A stretch of DNA of 64,000 bases from Stenotrophomonas sp. ZAC14D1_NAIMI4_1 (lineage in GTDB: Bacteria > Pseudomonadota > Gammaproteobacteria > Xanthomonadales > Xanthomonadaceae): positions 2,258,407 through 2,322,406 of the forward strand of contig NZ_CP026001.1 in assembly GCF_003086775.1 (NCBI RefSeq), written 5' to 3'. Numbering within the stretch: the stretch's first letter is position 1; the number at the start of each line of letters is the position of its first letter. Positions 26,348 to 34,203 of this stretch are shown here, one piece after another. The translations under genes were made by a program, and so were the position numbers. The notes beneath the pieces are model-generated. The model saw only the letters and a program-made list of their open reading frames with translations, was not told the origin of the DNA and did no database searches.

Positions 26348-26370
26348 GTAGCGCCGGGCCGTGCCCGGCG
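26348..26370. repeat. REP palindrome between fliP and fliQ
   Basis: GTAGCGCCGGGCCGTGCCCGGCG, a single GCCGGGC-family copy with its GTAG head, lies inside an operon whose other genes mostly overlap or nearly touch. Confidence 0.8.
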
Positions 26371-26398
26371 GCGCGTGTTCGATTCACGCGGGATTGAT

Positions 26399-27175
26399 TC
26401 ACGCCGGATTGAAGCTGGCCGCCAGCGTTCCCACGGTCAGCACCCAGCCATCGACCAGTACGAACAGCAGGATCTTGAACGGGGCCGAGACCAGCATCGG
26501 CGACAGCATCATCATGCCCATCGACATCAGCACGCTGGCCACGACCAGATCGATGATCACGAACGGGATGAAGATCAGGAAGCCGATCTCGAAAGCGGTC
26601 TTCAGTTCACTGGTGACGAACGAGGCAACCAGCACCGGGAACGGGATCGCGTCGGGGCTGGCGTAGGTGCCGTGCCCGGCGATGCCGGCGAAGGTCATCA
26701 GGTCGGTCTCGCGGATCTGCGCCAGCATGAAGCCGCGCAGCGGCTGGGTGGTCATGGTCCAGGCGGTCTGGAAGTCGATCTCGCCGTTGAGGTAGGGCGC
26801 CATGCCCGTGCTCCACGCCTTGTCCCAGGTGGGCATCATGATCATCGCGGTCAGGAACAGGGCCAGGCCCATCAGCACCTGGTTGGACGGCGTCTGCCCC
26901 GTACCCAGCGCCTGCCGCAGCAGGCCCAGCACGATGATGATGCGGGTGAACGAGGTCAGCACCAGCAGCATCGACGGGATCAGGGTGATCGCCGTCATCA
27001 GCAGCAGGGTCTGCAACGGCAGGCTGACCGGCGCACCGCCGATCTTGCCGACGTTGACGTCGGGCAGTGCAACCGGCGCGCCGGGCGCTGCGAACGCCAG
27101 CGCGGGCAGCAGGCACAGGGCGATCAACAGCAGCCACGACAGCGCGGTGGCAGGGCGGGTACGGGCGACACGCAT
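26399..27175 (-). CDS. fliP: Flagellar export gate protein FliP
   Basis: A 258-residue protein with an N-terminal signal-type segment (LLLIALCLLPALAFAAPG) and the FliP core: LMTAITLIPSMLLVLTSFTRI, FLTAMIMMPTWDKAW, FLIFIPFVIIDLVVASVLMSMGMMML. Starts 1 bp after the fliO stop. Confidence 0.96.
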   Translation of the reverse strand: MRVARTRPATALSWLLLIALCLLPALAFAAPGAPVALPDVNVGKIGGAPVSLPLQTLLLMTAITLIPSMLLVLTSFTRIIIVLGLLRQALGTGQTPSNQVLMGLALFLTAMIMMPTWDKAWSTGMAPYLNGEIDFQTAWTMTTQPLRGFMLAQIRETDLMTFAGIAGHGTYASPDAIPFPVLVASFVTSELKTAFEIGFLIFIPFVIIDLVVASVLMSMGMMMLSPMLVSAPFKILLFVLVDGWVLTVGTLAASFNPA

Positions 27176-27176
27176 G

Positions 27177-27584
27177 TCAGGGATCCTTGCGCAGCCGCTG
27201 TTGCAGCAGCTGGGCGAAATTCGGCAGGTTCTTCAGGTCCGGCACGCGCACCGGGGTCGGTGGCGGCAGCGGCTCGGAAAGGGTGTGCAGGGCGTTGATG
27301 CTGCCGGCGGTGACGCCCAGCAGCAGCTGCTGGCCATTCACCTCCACCACCACCACGCGTTCCTTGGCGCCCACGGTCAGGGTGGCCACCAGCTTCATGC
27401 CTTCCGGTGGGCGGAAGCCGCTGCCCGGCATGCGCTTGAGCAGCCAGCCGAGGCCGACCACCAGCGCCAGCACGGCCAGCAGCGCCAGCACCGCGCCGAA
27501 CAGGCTCGGTGCGCCGGCGGCATGCTGGCCGATCTGCGGGGTGGTCTTCGCAGCGGCCTGGGCAGTGGCGAGCAGCAGGCTCAA
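27177..27584 (-). CDS. fliO: Flagellar protein FliO
   Basis: A 135-residue protein with a short N-terminal region, one TM segment (about residues 28-49, LFGAVLALLAVLALVVGLGWLL) and a cytoplasmic domain with LVATLTVGAKERVVVVEVNGQQLLLGVT. It assists FliPQR assembly. The only plausible start is TTG at 27584, overlapping the fliN stop as TTGA; the next Met is inside the protein. Confidence 0.9.
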   Translation of the reverse strand: MSLLLATAQAAAKTTPQIGQHAAGAPSLFGAVLALLAVLALVVGLGWLLKRMPGSGFRPPEGMKLVATLTVGAKERVVVVEVNGQQLLLGVTAGSINALHTLSEPLPPPTPVRVPDLKNLPNFAQLLQQRLRKDP

Positions 27585-27916
27585 CGCAGTCTCCGGATCC
27601 GCTCGCTCGGGCTGACCACGTCGGTCAGGCGCACGCCGAAGCGGTCGTTGATCACCACCACTTCGCCATGGGCGATCAGGGTGCCGTTGACGAACACATC
27701 CAGCGACTCACCGGCACCGCGTTCCAGTTCCACCACCGAGCCCTGGTTGAGCTGCAGCAGGTTGCGGATCGGCAGGCGGGCGCGGCCGACTTCCAGCGAC
27801 AGGGTCACCGGCACGTCGAGGATCACGTCAAGGTTCAGGTCCGGACCGATCGACTCGTCGGCCTGCAGGCTGCTGAACTGGGCCGGGGTCGGTTCGAGGG
27901 CGTCGATATCGTTCAT
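27581..27916 (-). CDS. fliN: Flagellar motor switch protein FliN
   Basis: A 111-residue switch protein with the SpoA domain (LDVILDVPVTLSLEVGRARL, IRNLLQLNQGSVVEL, ERIRRLR at the end). It builds the C-ring base. The frame stays open far upstream, but the ATG at 27916 overlapping the fliM stop (ATGA) gives the normal length. Confidence 0.96.
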   Translation of the reverse strand: MNDIDALEPTPAQFSSLQADESIGPDLNLDVILDVPVTLSLEVGRARLPIRNLLQLNQGSVVELERGAGESLDVFVNGTLIAHGEVVVINDRFGVRLTDVVSPSERIRRLR

Positions 27917-28917
27917 TGCGGGTCTTCCTGGATGACGGGTACGCGCGGGCGGGTGCCCGGCGGATGGGTAGCGGTGATCTTCACGGCGTTCATGCCGTTG
28001 GCGATGCCGAATTCGCCGGTGAACACGGGGATGTTCTCCACGCACAGCGGCACCTGCGGGTTCAGCTCGATCGGCAGGATGTCGCCCACCTTCAGCCGGG
28101 TCAGGTCGCGCAGGGTCATGCGCTTGCTGGCCAGCACGCTGGACAGGGTCACTTCGGCGATGTTGAGCTGCTCGCGCAGCATCACGCCCCAGCTGGCGTC
28201 GCGGTCGTTGCGGTCGCTCTGGATGCCGGCGTCGAGCAGTTCGCGGATCGGCTCGAGCATCGAGTACGGCAGGGTGACGTGGATGTCGCCGCCACCGCCA
28301 TCGAGTTCGACGTGCAGGCGGCACACCACCACGTACTCGCGCGGCGTCACGATGTTGGCGAAGTGCGGGTTGATTTCCGAATTGATGTATTCGAAATCCA
28401 CCTCCATCACCGGCGCCCACGCCTCGCGCAGGTCGGCGAAGGTCTGCTTCAGCAGCAGCTGGATCACCCGCATTTCGGTGGCGGTGAATTCGCGGCCTTC
28501 GATGCGGGTGGGGTAGCGCCCGTCACCACCGAAGAAGTTGTCGACGATGGCGAACACCAGGGTCGGCTCGAACACGATCAGGCCGGTGCCACGCAGCGGC
28601 TTGAAGCGGATCAGGTTCAGGTTGGTCGGCACATACAGCGAGTGCATGTAGTCGTTGAACTTGATCAGCTCGATGCCGCGCACCGAGAGTTCTGCCGAGC
28701 GGCGGATCAGGTTGAACAGGCCGATCCGCCACAGGCGCGCGAAGCGCTCGTGGACCATTTCCAGGGTCGGCATGCGACCGCGGATGATGCGGTCCTGGCT
28801 GGCGAAATCGTACGAACGGGCTTCGCCACTGGGCGCCTCCGGCTCGGTTTCGACCGCGCCACTGTCCACGCCATGGAGCAGGGCATCGATCTCATCCTGG
28901 GACAGCAGGTCATTCAT
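27913..28917 (-). CDS. fliM: Flagellar motor switch protein FliM
   Basis: A 334-residue protein. The N-terminal MNDLLSQDEIDALLHGVD is the CheY-P binding peptide; the middle CheC-like domain contacts FliG and the C-terminal SpoA domain pairs with FliN. The peptide LSQDEIDALLHG closely resembles two peptides in the CheA linker (see 14489-14629). Overlaps fliN by 4 bp; 12 bp after fliL. Confidence 0.97.
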   Translation of the reverse strand: MNDLLSQDEIDALLHGVDSGAVETEPEAPSGEARSYDFASQDRIIRGRMPTLEMVHERFARLWRIGLFNLIRRSAELSVRGIELIKFNDYMHSLYVPTNLNLIRFKPLRGTGLIVFEPTLVFAIVDNFFGGDGRYPTRIEGREFTATEMRVIQLLLKQTFADLREAWAPVMEVDFEYINSEINPHFANIVTPREYVVVCRLHVELDGGGGDIHVTLPYSMLEPIRELLDAGIQSDRNDRDASWGVMLREQLNIAEVTLSSVLASKRMTLRDLTRLKVGDILPIELNPQVPLCVENIPVFTGEFGIANGMNAVKITATHPPGTRPRVPVIQEDPQ

Positions 28918-28929
28918 CGGGGGCAGCCC

Positions 28930-29445
28930 TTACTGGGTCACGAAGCTGGTGAACAGCAGATCGTCGGCACCGTTGTTGCCGGTCTCGGCCTTGAGCACCT
29001 TCTGCACTTCGGCCAGCGCATTGGCCTGCAGCTTCTGCTTGCCGGCGATATCGGCGATCTGGTCGGAGGTGACCTGCGAGAACAGCATCAGCAGGCGTGC
29101 GCGGATGGCCGGGGCGTGCGTCTTGATCGCTTCCAGCGCGGCCGGATCGCGGGTCATCAGCTGCACTTCCACCTGCAGGTAGCGCGGGCCGTCCATCGAG
29201 CCGTTGAGGTTGACCACGAAGGCCGGATCCAGCGCGAAGTACTGGGCCGGGGCCGGGGTCGCGCCCTTCTTCGGGGCTTCGGCGGTCTTGTCTTCGTGCT
29301 TGGACTGGGTGAAGAACCAGACGCTGCCGCCGGCGGCACCTGCGGCCAGCACGGCCACCAGGGCGGTGATCAACAGCGGACTACGCGGCTTGGCGGTCTT
29401 GTCCTTGTCGGCGGTCTTCTTGGTTTTGTCAGCGGCTGCGGCCAC
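28930..29445 (-). CDS. fliL: Flagellar basal-body protein FliL
   Basis: A 171-residue protein with a Lys-rich N-terminus, one TM segment (LLITALVAVLAAGAAGGSVWFF, about 25-46) and a periplasmic domain (YFALDPAFVVNLNG...RYLQVEVQLMTRD) ending near LLFTSFVTQ. It associates with the stator. The start is GTG at 29445 with AGGAG 10 nt upstream; no ATG is available. First gene of fliLMNOPQR, with a sigma-54 promoter 36-51 bp upstream. Confidence 0.94.
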   Translation of the reverse strand: MAAAADKTKKTADKDKTAKPRSPLLITALVAVLAAGAAGGSVWFFTQSKHEDKTAEAPKKGATPAPAQYFALDPAFVVNLNGSMDGPRYLQVEVQLMTRDPAALEAIKTHAPAIRARLLMLFSQVTSDQIADIAGKQKLQANALAEVQKVLKAETGNNGADDLLFTSFVTQ

Positions 29446-29480
29446 GAGGTGAAGCTCCTGAGGGTTGCTTCACCGGGATA

Positions 29481-29496
29481 TGCAAGGAGCGTGCCG
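29481..29496 (-). promoter_or_regulatory. Sigma-54 promoter for fliL
   Basis: The minus strand reads CGGCACGCTCCTTGCA, matching the -24 GGCACG / -12 TTGCA consensus with 10-bp GG-GC spacing. Confidence 0.85.
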
Positions 29497-29516
29497 CAAC
29501 GCGACGGGCAGCGGGC

Positions 29517-29530
29517 GACGGAATTCCGTC
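29517..29530. promoter_or_regulatory. Palindrome GACGGAATTCCGTC, candidate activator box
   Basis: A perfect 14-bp palindrome about 27 bp upstream of the fliL -24 element. The core CGGAATTCCG recurs at 55821-55830 (upstream of the flgG promoter) and 41491-41500 (upstream of rpoN). Confidence 0.5.
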
Positions 29531-29534
29531 GGCA

Positions 29535-29553
29535 CGCCGGGCCAGGCCCGGCG
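29535..29553. repeat. REP palindrome after fliK
   Basis: CGCCGGGCCAGGCCCGGCG lies just beyond the fliK stop (29560-29562), where it could end the fliE-fliK transcript before the fliL promoter. Confidence 0.65.
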
Positions 29554-29559
29554 CTGCCG

Positions 29560-30711
29560 TCAGGCGTAGGCGTCCAGCAGGCCGCGCTGGCGGATCAGCT
29601 GTGCAGCCGACATCGTGGCCTCGCCCCGCGACGGTTCTCCGTCGCCACCGCCCAGGCCCGTGCCGCCGCCCGGCGACGACGACGGACTGCCGTCGCCACT
29701 GTTCTGGTGGCCGACGTCGGCATGGGCGAGCTGGAAGCCCTGTTCGCCCAGCAGTTCGCGCAGGCGTGGCAGGCTGCTTTCCAGGGCCTGGCGCACGTCC
29801 ACGTGCGGGCTGCTGAAACTGGCGTGGACCTTGTCGCCGTTCATCTGCAGGCGGACGTCCACCGGGCCCAGGTCCTCCGGGTTCAGGCGGATATGGGCGT
29901 GGCCGATTTTCTGGTCCGCCAGCCAGCCGAGGCGCGCGCCGATGGCCTGGTCGAAGCCGTCGTCGCCCAGGGTCGGGGTCGGCGTCGGTTCGCCATTGAA
30001 CGCTGCGGTGCTGGCCAGCGCTGCTTTCAGATCCTGCAGGGCGGCAGGCAGCGGGGCCTGCAGCGGGGCGGGCGGCGTGCGATCGCCGATCAGCAGGCTG
30101 TCGGCGTCGTCAGCAGCGTCCAGCGCCTGCTGGCCCAGGATCATGTCCGGCAGTTGCTGGGTCGTGATCTCGCCGTCGCTGTCCGCCATTGCAGCGGTCG
30201 CTGCCGGGGACGCGGGCGCGCCGGCCGCCAACGGTGCGGCCGCCGGGAGTGTCGGGGCGGCTGCGGGCAGGCCGGCATCAACGCCAGTGGCGCTGGCCGC
30301 GGGCGTAGAGGCAACCCCGTCGGTGGGCACCGGTACCGCCAGCACCAGGCCGGCCAGGCCGAGCGGCGGCCACGGCGCATCGTCGCCCTCGCTCGCCGTG
30401 TCCTTGTCGTCCGCAGCGGGTGACGTGGGGGGCGAGGCGGCCGTCGCCGCTTCAGTCGGCGTGGTGTCACTGTCGGTTGCGGCGCTGGACGGCTTGTCTG
30501 CGCTGCCATCCGGGTTGGCAGGCGCGCCATGGGACGGCGCGCCCGCTTTGCCTGGCTGGGCCTTGCTGGCCGGCGGTGCCTTCGCGGCGGTTTCGGGCGA
30601 GCCCTGCAGCATCTGCCCGAATTCCTTGCCGCTGCCGGTGCTGCGCGCGCTGCTGGAGCCGGTGCTGGGGGTGCTGCCGGTGCCGGTGCTGCTGGACAGT
30701 GCGGAGGGCAT
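29560..30711 (-). CDS. fliK: Flagellar hook-length control protein FliK
   Basis: A 383-residue protein: a Ser/Thr/Ala/Pro-rich, low-complexity N-terminal two thirds (the molecular ruler part) and a conserved C-terminal domain (LNPEDLGPVDVRLQMNGDKV...SLPRLRELLGEQGFQL). It interacts with FlhB to stop hook export. The ATG at 30711 overlaps the fliJ stop (TGATG); a GTG one codon upstream is also possible. Confidence 0.92.
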   Translation of the reverse strand: MPSALSSSTGTGSTPSTGSSSARSTGSGKEFGQMLQGSPETAAKAPPASKAQPGKAGAPSHGAPANPDGSADKPSSAATDSDTTPTEAATAASPPTSPAADDKDTASEGDDAPWPPLGLAGLVLAVPVPTDGVASTPAASATGVDAGLPAAAPTLPAAAPLAAGAPASPAATAAMADSDGEITTQQLPDMILGQQALDAADDADSLLIGDRTPPAPLQAPLPAALQDLKAALASTAAFNGEPTPTPTLGDDGFDQAIGARLGWLADQKIGHAHIRLNPEDLGPVDVRLQMNGDKVHASFSSPHVDVRQALESSLPRLRELLGEQGFQLAHADVGHQNSGDGSPSSSPGGGTGLGGGDGEPSRGEATMSAAQLIRQRGLLDAYA

Positions 30712-31178
30712 CACGTGCGGCCTCCCTGGTCGCCGCCGTCCGGTTCCGCCGTCTGCGCCAGGCGCGCACGACGGGCGCCGATGTCATCCATCTCGCGCTG
30801 GTCGCGGCGGTCGGTCACCACCTTTTCCTGGGCACGGTAGCTGGCGGCCAGCTGTTCCAGTACGGCCTTGTCACGACTGGCGAGGATCAGGCGTGCGCGT
30901 TCGGCTTCCACCTTTTCGCGGTTGCCGTTCACCGTGGCCTGCTGCTGCTCCACGGCGCTGTCGAGGCGGTCGAGGAACGCGCGCCGGTTCAGCAGCTGCG
31001 CGGGACTGGTCGCGGCCATCTGCGCGTTCGCGTACTCCTCCGCATAACGGCGAAGCTCGTCCAGGCGCGACAGGTGGGTGTCGAGCACGCGCTGGCGCTC
31101 GGCCAGGTCGCGGGCCACGGCGTCTTCGTGTTCCTGGGCCCGCTTCAGCAGGGGATCGATGCGCTTGGACTGTTTCAT
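30711..31178 (-). CDS. fliJ: Flagellar export chaperone-escort protein FliJ
   Basis: A 155-residue, highly charged coiled-coil protein (MKQSKRIDPLLKRAQEHEDAVARDLAERQ...). It sits between fliI and fliK, as the export-ATPase stalk FliJ normally does. Identity rests on position, size and coiled-coil character. 12 bp after fliI. Confidence 0.88.
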   Translation of the reverse strand: MKQSKRIDPLLKRAQEHEDAVARDLAERQRVLDTHLSRLDELRRYAEEYANAQMAATSPAQLLNRRAFLDRLDSAVEQQQATVNGNREKVEAERARLILASRDKAVLEQLAASYRAQEKVVTDRRDQREMDDIGARRARLAQTAEPDGGDQGGRT

Positions 31179-31190
31179 GGTTCGGCTCTC

Positions 31191-32567
31191 TTAATCCACC
31201 AGGCGCTGCAGCGCCGCCTGGCTGTGCGGAAGATCGGCGGCCTTGGCCACGTCCTGGCCGAGGAACTCCATGATTTCCGGCCAGCGTTCCAGGGCTTCGT
31301 CGGTGGCGGCGTCGTTGCCGCGCTGGTAGGCACCGATTGCGATCAGGTCGCGGTTGGACGAGTAGGCCGAGACCAGGCGCTTCAGCTTGCGGATGCGCAG
31401 GCGCCACGGTTCGTCGGCGATTTCCGTGACCACGCGGCTGACCGACGATTCGACGTCGATGGCCGGGTACAGGCCGCTGTCGGCCACCCGCCGCGACAGC
31501 AGGATGTGGCCGTCGAGGATGGCGCGCGCCGCGTCGGCGATCGGATCCTGCGGGTCATCGCCTTCGGTCAGCACGGTGTAGAAGGCGGTGATCGAGCCAC
31601 GGCCCTTGGCACCATTACCGGCGCGTTCCACCAGCGCCGGCAGCTTGGCGAACACCGAGGGCGGGTAGCCGCGGGTGGTCGGCGGCTCACCCACCGACAG
31701 GCCGATCTCGCGCTGGGCCTGGGCGAAACGGGTCAGCGAATCCATCAGCAGCAGCACGTTCAAGCCCTGGTCGCGGAACCACTCGGCGATGGCCGTGGCA
31801 CGGTAGGCGCCGTGCAGGCGTGCCAGCGGCGGCCGGTCGGCCGGGCTGGCCACCACCACGGCGCGGCGCAGGCCTTCCTCGCCCAGCGTGGTTTCGACGA
31901 AATCGCGGACTTCGCGGCCACGTTCACCAATCAGGCCGACCACGATGACGTCGGCAGCGGTGTAGCGGGTCATCATGCCCAGCAGCGTCGATTTGCCGAC
32001 GCCGGAACCTGCGAACAGGCCCACGCGCTGCCCGCGACCGATCGGCAGCAGGGCATTGATGGCGCGCACGCCCACGTCCAGCGGCTGGGTGATCGGTTCG
32101 CGCGCGAGCGGGTTGATCGAAACGCCGGCCATGCCGACGTGGCCCTCGGCGCGGATCGGGCCCTTGCCGTCCAGCGGCACGCCGTCGCTGTCGATCACGC
32201 GGCCCAGCAGGCCTTCGCCCACTTCCACACCGCCACGGCGCGCCGAGGGCACCACGCGTGCGTTGGGCAGCAGGCCGTGCAGTTCGGCGCTGGGCATCAG
32301 GTAGGTGCGCTCGCCGGCAAAACCGACCACTTCGGCATCGACCCAGCCACCGTCGACCACTTCCACCTTGCAGCTGGCACCCAGCGGTGCCTCGCAGCCC
32401 ACGGCTTCCAGGGTCAGGCCCACCGCGCGGCGCAGCACGCCCTCGCGGATCAGGCCGCGGCCATGCGCGGTGTCCACGCGCAGGCCATCCAGGCGGCGGG
32501 CCAGGCGCAGGTTGCGGGCCACGGCCCAGTCGGCCGGCGGCGGGGGCAGGTTCGTCTCGGGGGTCAT
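31191..32567 (-). CDS. fliI: Flagellum-specific ATPase FliI
   Basis: A 458-residue F1-beta-like export ATPase with Walker A GLFAGSGVGKSTLLGMM, Walker B NVLLLMDSLTRFAQAQREI and the EPPTTRGYPPSVFAKLP motif. It energises and orders substrate loading with FliH and FliJ. Overlaps fliH by 4 bp. Confidence 0.97.
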   Translation of the reverse strand: MTPETNLPPPPADWAVARNLRLARRLDGLRVDTAHGRGLIREGVLRRAVGLTLEAVGCEAPLGASCKVEVVDGGWVDAEVVGFAGERTYLMPSAELHGLLPNARVVPSARRGGVEVGEGLLGRVIDSDGVPLDGKGPIRAEGHVGMAGVSINPLAREPITQPLDVGVRAINALLPIGRGQRVGLFAGSGVGKSTLLGMMTRYTAADVIVVGLIGERGREVRDFVETTLGEEGLRRAVVVASPADRPPLARLHGAYRATAIAEWFRDQGLNVLLLMDSLTRFAQAQREIGLSVGEPPTTRGYPPSVFAKLPALVERAGNGAKGRGSITAFYTVLTEGDDPQDPIADAARAILDGHILLSRRVADSGLYPAIDVESSVSRVVTEIADEPWRLRIRKLKRLVSAYSSNRDLIAIGAYQRGNDAATDEALERWPEIMEFLGQDVAKAADLPHSQAALQRLVD

Positions 32568-33205
32568 GGGGTGGCTCCGGTCTGGCGGATCACCGCGTCC
32601 AGCGCGCCGCGCAGGCGTGCTTCCAGCGTGCCGTCGATGCGCACTGCTTCGGCGTGCACGCGCAGGTCGCCACGGCTCAGGCTGGTATCGGGCACCAGGC
32701 GCTGGGTGGGCGTCAGGCTCATCAGCGGCGCAAGCGCGGCGATGTCGTCCGGGTGCAGGCGCACTTCCACTTCACGCGTGCTGCCGCCTACTGCGTCCAC
32801 CGCTTCGCCCACCAGCTGCACCAGCAGCGCCGGGTCCGCCTCGTAGGCGCGACCGACCAGCGCACCGGCGATGCGCACCGCCAGTTCGCCCAGGGCGCCG
32901 ACCACTTCGTTTTCCAGCCGCACCAGCGGCCGGCTGAAGTTGTCGAGGATGCCTTCCATCTGCGCGACCAGGCGGCGCACTTCGGCCTGGCCCTGGCCGT
33001 AGCCCTCGGCGTGGCCGTGCTGGAAACCTTCCTTCTCGGCGCTGTCCTGGATCGCCTGGATTTCCTCCAGCGTCGGCAGCTGCAGGACCGGTTCCGGCTC
33101 GTGCTCAGGGTCCGGCTCGGTGAGCTCGAAGATGTCCTCCTGCTCCAGCTGCGGTTGCGGCTGGGCCAGCAGGTCGGGGGCAAGCCAGCGCACGACGTTG
33201 CTCAC
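32564..33205 (-). CDS. fliH: Flagellar assembly protein FliH
   Basis: A 213-residue FliI regulator: an acidic N-terminal half, a Gly-repeat helix (GFQHGHAEGYGQGQAE, GxxxG type) and a C-terminal domain that binds FliI. Overlaps fliG and fliI by 4 bp each. Confidence 0.93.
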   Translation of the reverse strand: MSNVVRWLAPDLLAQPQPQLEQEDIFELTEPDPEHEPEPVLQLPTLEEIQAIQDSAEKEGFQHGHAEGYGQGQAEVRRLVAQMEGILDNFSRPLVRLENEVVGALGELAVRIAGALVGRAYEADPALLVQLVGEAVDAVGGSTREVEVRLHPDDIAALAPLMSLTPTQRLVPDTSLSRGDLRVHAEAVRIDGTLEARLRGALDAVIRQTGATP

Positions 33206-34203
33206 AGCATGGCCTCCGCGCTGCCACCGATGGTGACGGTGCCCTCATCGGCCATGCGCTTGACGATGGCCAGGATCTCGCGCTGCGCGCCTTCCACGTC
33301 GGACAGGCGCACCGGGCCACGGGCTTCCATGTCTTCCAGCAGGATTTCGGCCGCACGCTGGGACATGTTGCGGGTGATCTTGTCGCGCACCTTGATGTCG
33401 GCGCCGCGCAGGGCCAGGCCCAGGCGCTCGCCGCTGACTTCGCGCAGCACCAGCTGCATCTCGCGGTCGTCCAGGTCCACCAGATCGTCGAACACGAACA
33501 TCAGGTCCTGGATGCGGCCACTGAGCGGCGCATCGATGCGCGCGATCTCGCCCAGGATCGCCTGGTCCTGGCCGCTTTCCATGAAGTTGAGGATGTTGGC
33601 CGCGCACTGCACGCCGCCGATGTTGGACGACTTCAGGTTCTGGTTGCCGGCGAACTGGCGCTCCATGATCTCGTTGAGTTCGTTCAGCGCGTTCGGCGGA
33701 ATGCCGTCCAGGGTGGCGATGCGCAGCAGCACGTCGACGCGGGTGCGGTCGGGCAGCAGCTTCAGCGCATCGGCGGCCTGGTCGGTTTCCAGGTGAGCCA
33801 TCACGATGGCGATGATCTGCGGGTGCTCGTTGCGCACCAGGTCGGCCACCGCACGCGGGTCCATCCACTTCAGCGCGTCCAGGCCGGTGGTGTTGCGGCC
33901 CAGCAGGATGCGGTCGATCAGGCCGCTGGCCTTCTCGCTGCCCAGCGCCTGGATCAGCATGTTGCGGATGTAGTCGTCCGAGCCCACGCCCAGCGAGGTC
34001 TTCGAGCCCAGTTCCTGGTTGAACTGGTCCATCACCCGGCCCACCTGGTCGCGGGTGATGTCGGTCATGGTCGCCATGGCGATGCCGATCTTCTGCACTT
34101 CCTTGGGTTCCATGTGGCGCAGCACTTCGGCCGCGTCCAGTTCACCCAGTGACAGCAGCAGCACGGCAGCGCGCTGCACGCCCGTCAGTTGTACGTCAGT
34201 CAT
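33202..34203 (-). CDS. fliG: Flagellar motor switch protein FliG
   Basis: A 333-residue rotor protein with N-domain (FliF contact, LTGVQRAAVLLLSLGE), a middle domain with EHPQ (RNEHPQIIAIVMAHL) and a C-terminal torque domain with charged residues (FVFDDLVDLDDREMQLVLREV). Overlaps the fliF end by 8 bp. Confidence 0.97.
   Translation of the reverse strand: MTDVQLTGVQRAAVLLLSLGELDAAEVLRHMEPKEVQKIGIAMATMTDITRDQVGRVMDQFNQELGSKTSLGVGSDDYIRNMLIQALGSEKASGLIDRILLGRNTTGLDALKWMDPRAVADLVRNEHPQIIAIVMAHLETDQAADALKLLPDRTRVDVLLRIATLDGIPPNALNELNEIMERQFAGNQNLKSSNIGGVQCAANILNFMESGQDQAILGEIARIDAPLSGRIQDLMFVFDDLVDLDDREMQLVLREVSGERLGLALRGADIKVRDKITRNMSQRAAEILLEDMEARGPVRLSDVEGAQREILAIVKRMADEGTVTIGGSAEAML

Noticed and set aside
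27917-28420. Long N-terminal extension of fliN
   Set aside because: It is an out-of-frame reading of fliM; the ATG at 27916 gives normal FliN length and overlap with the fliM stop.
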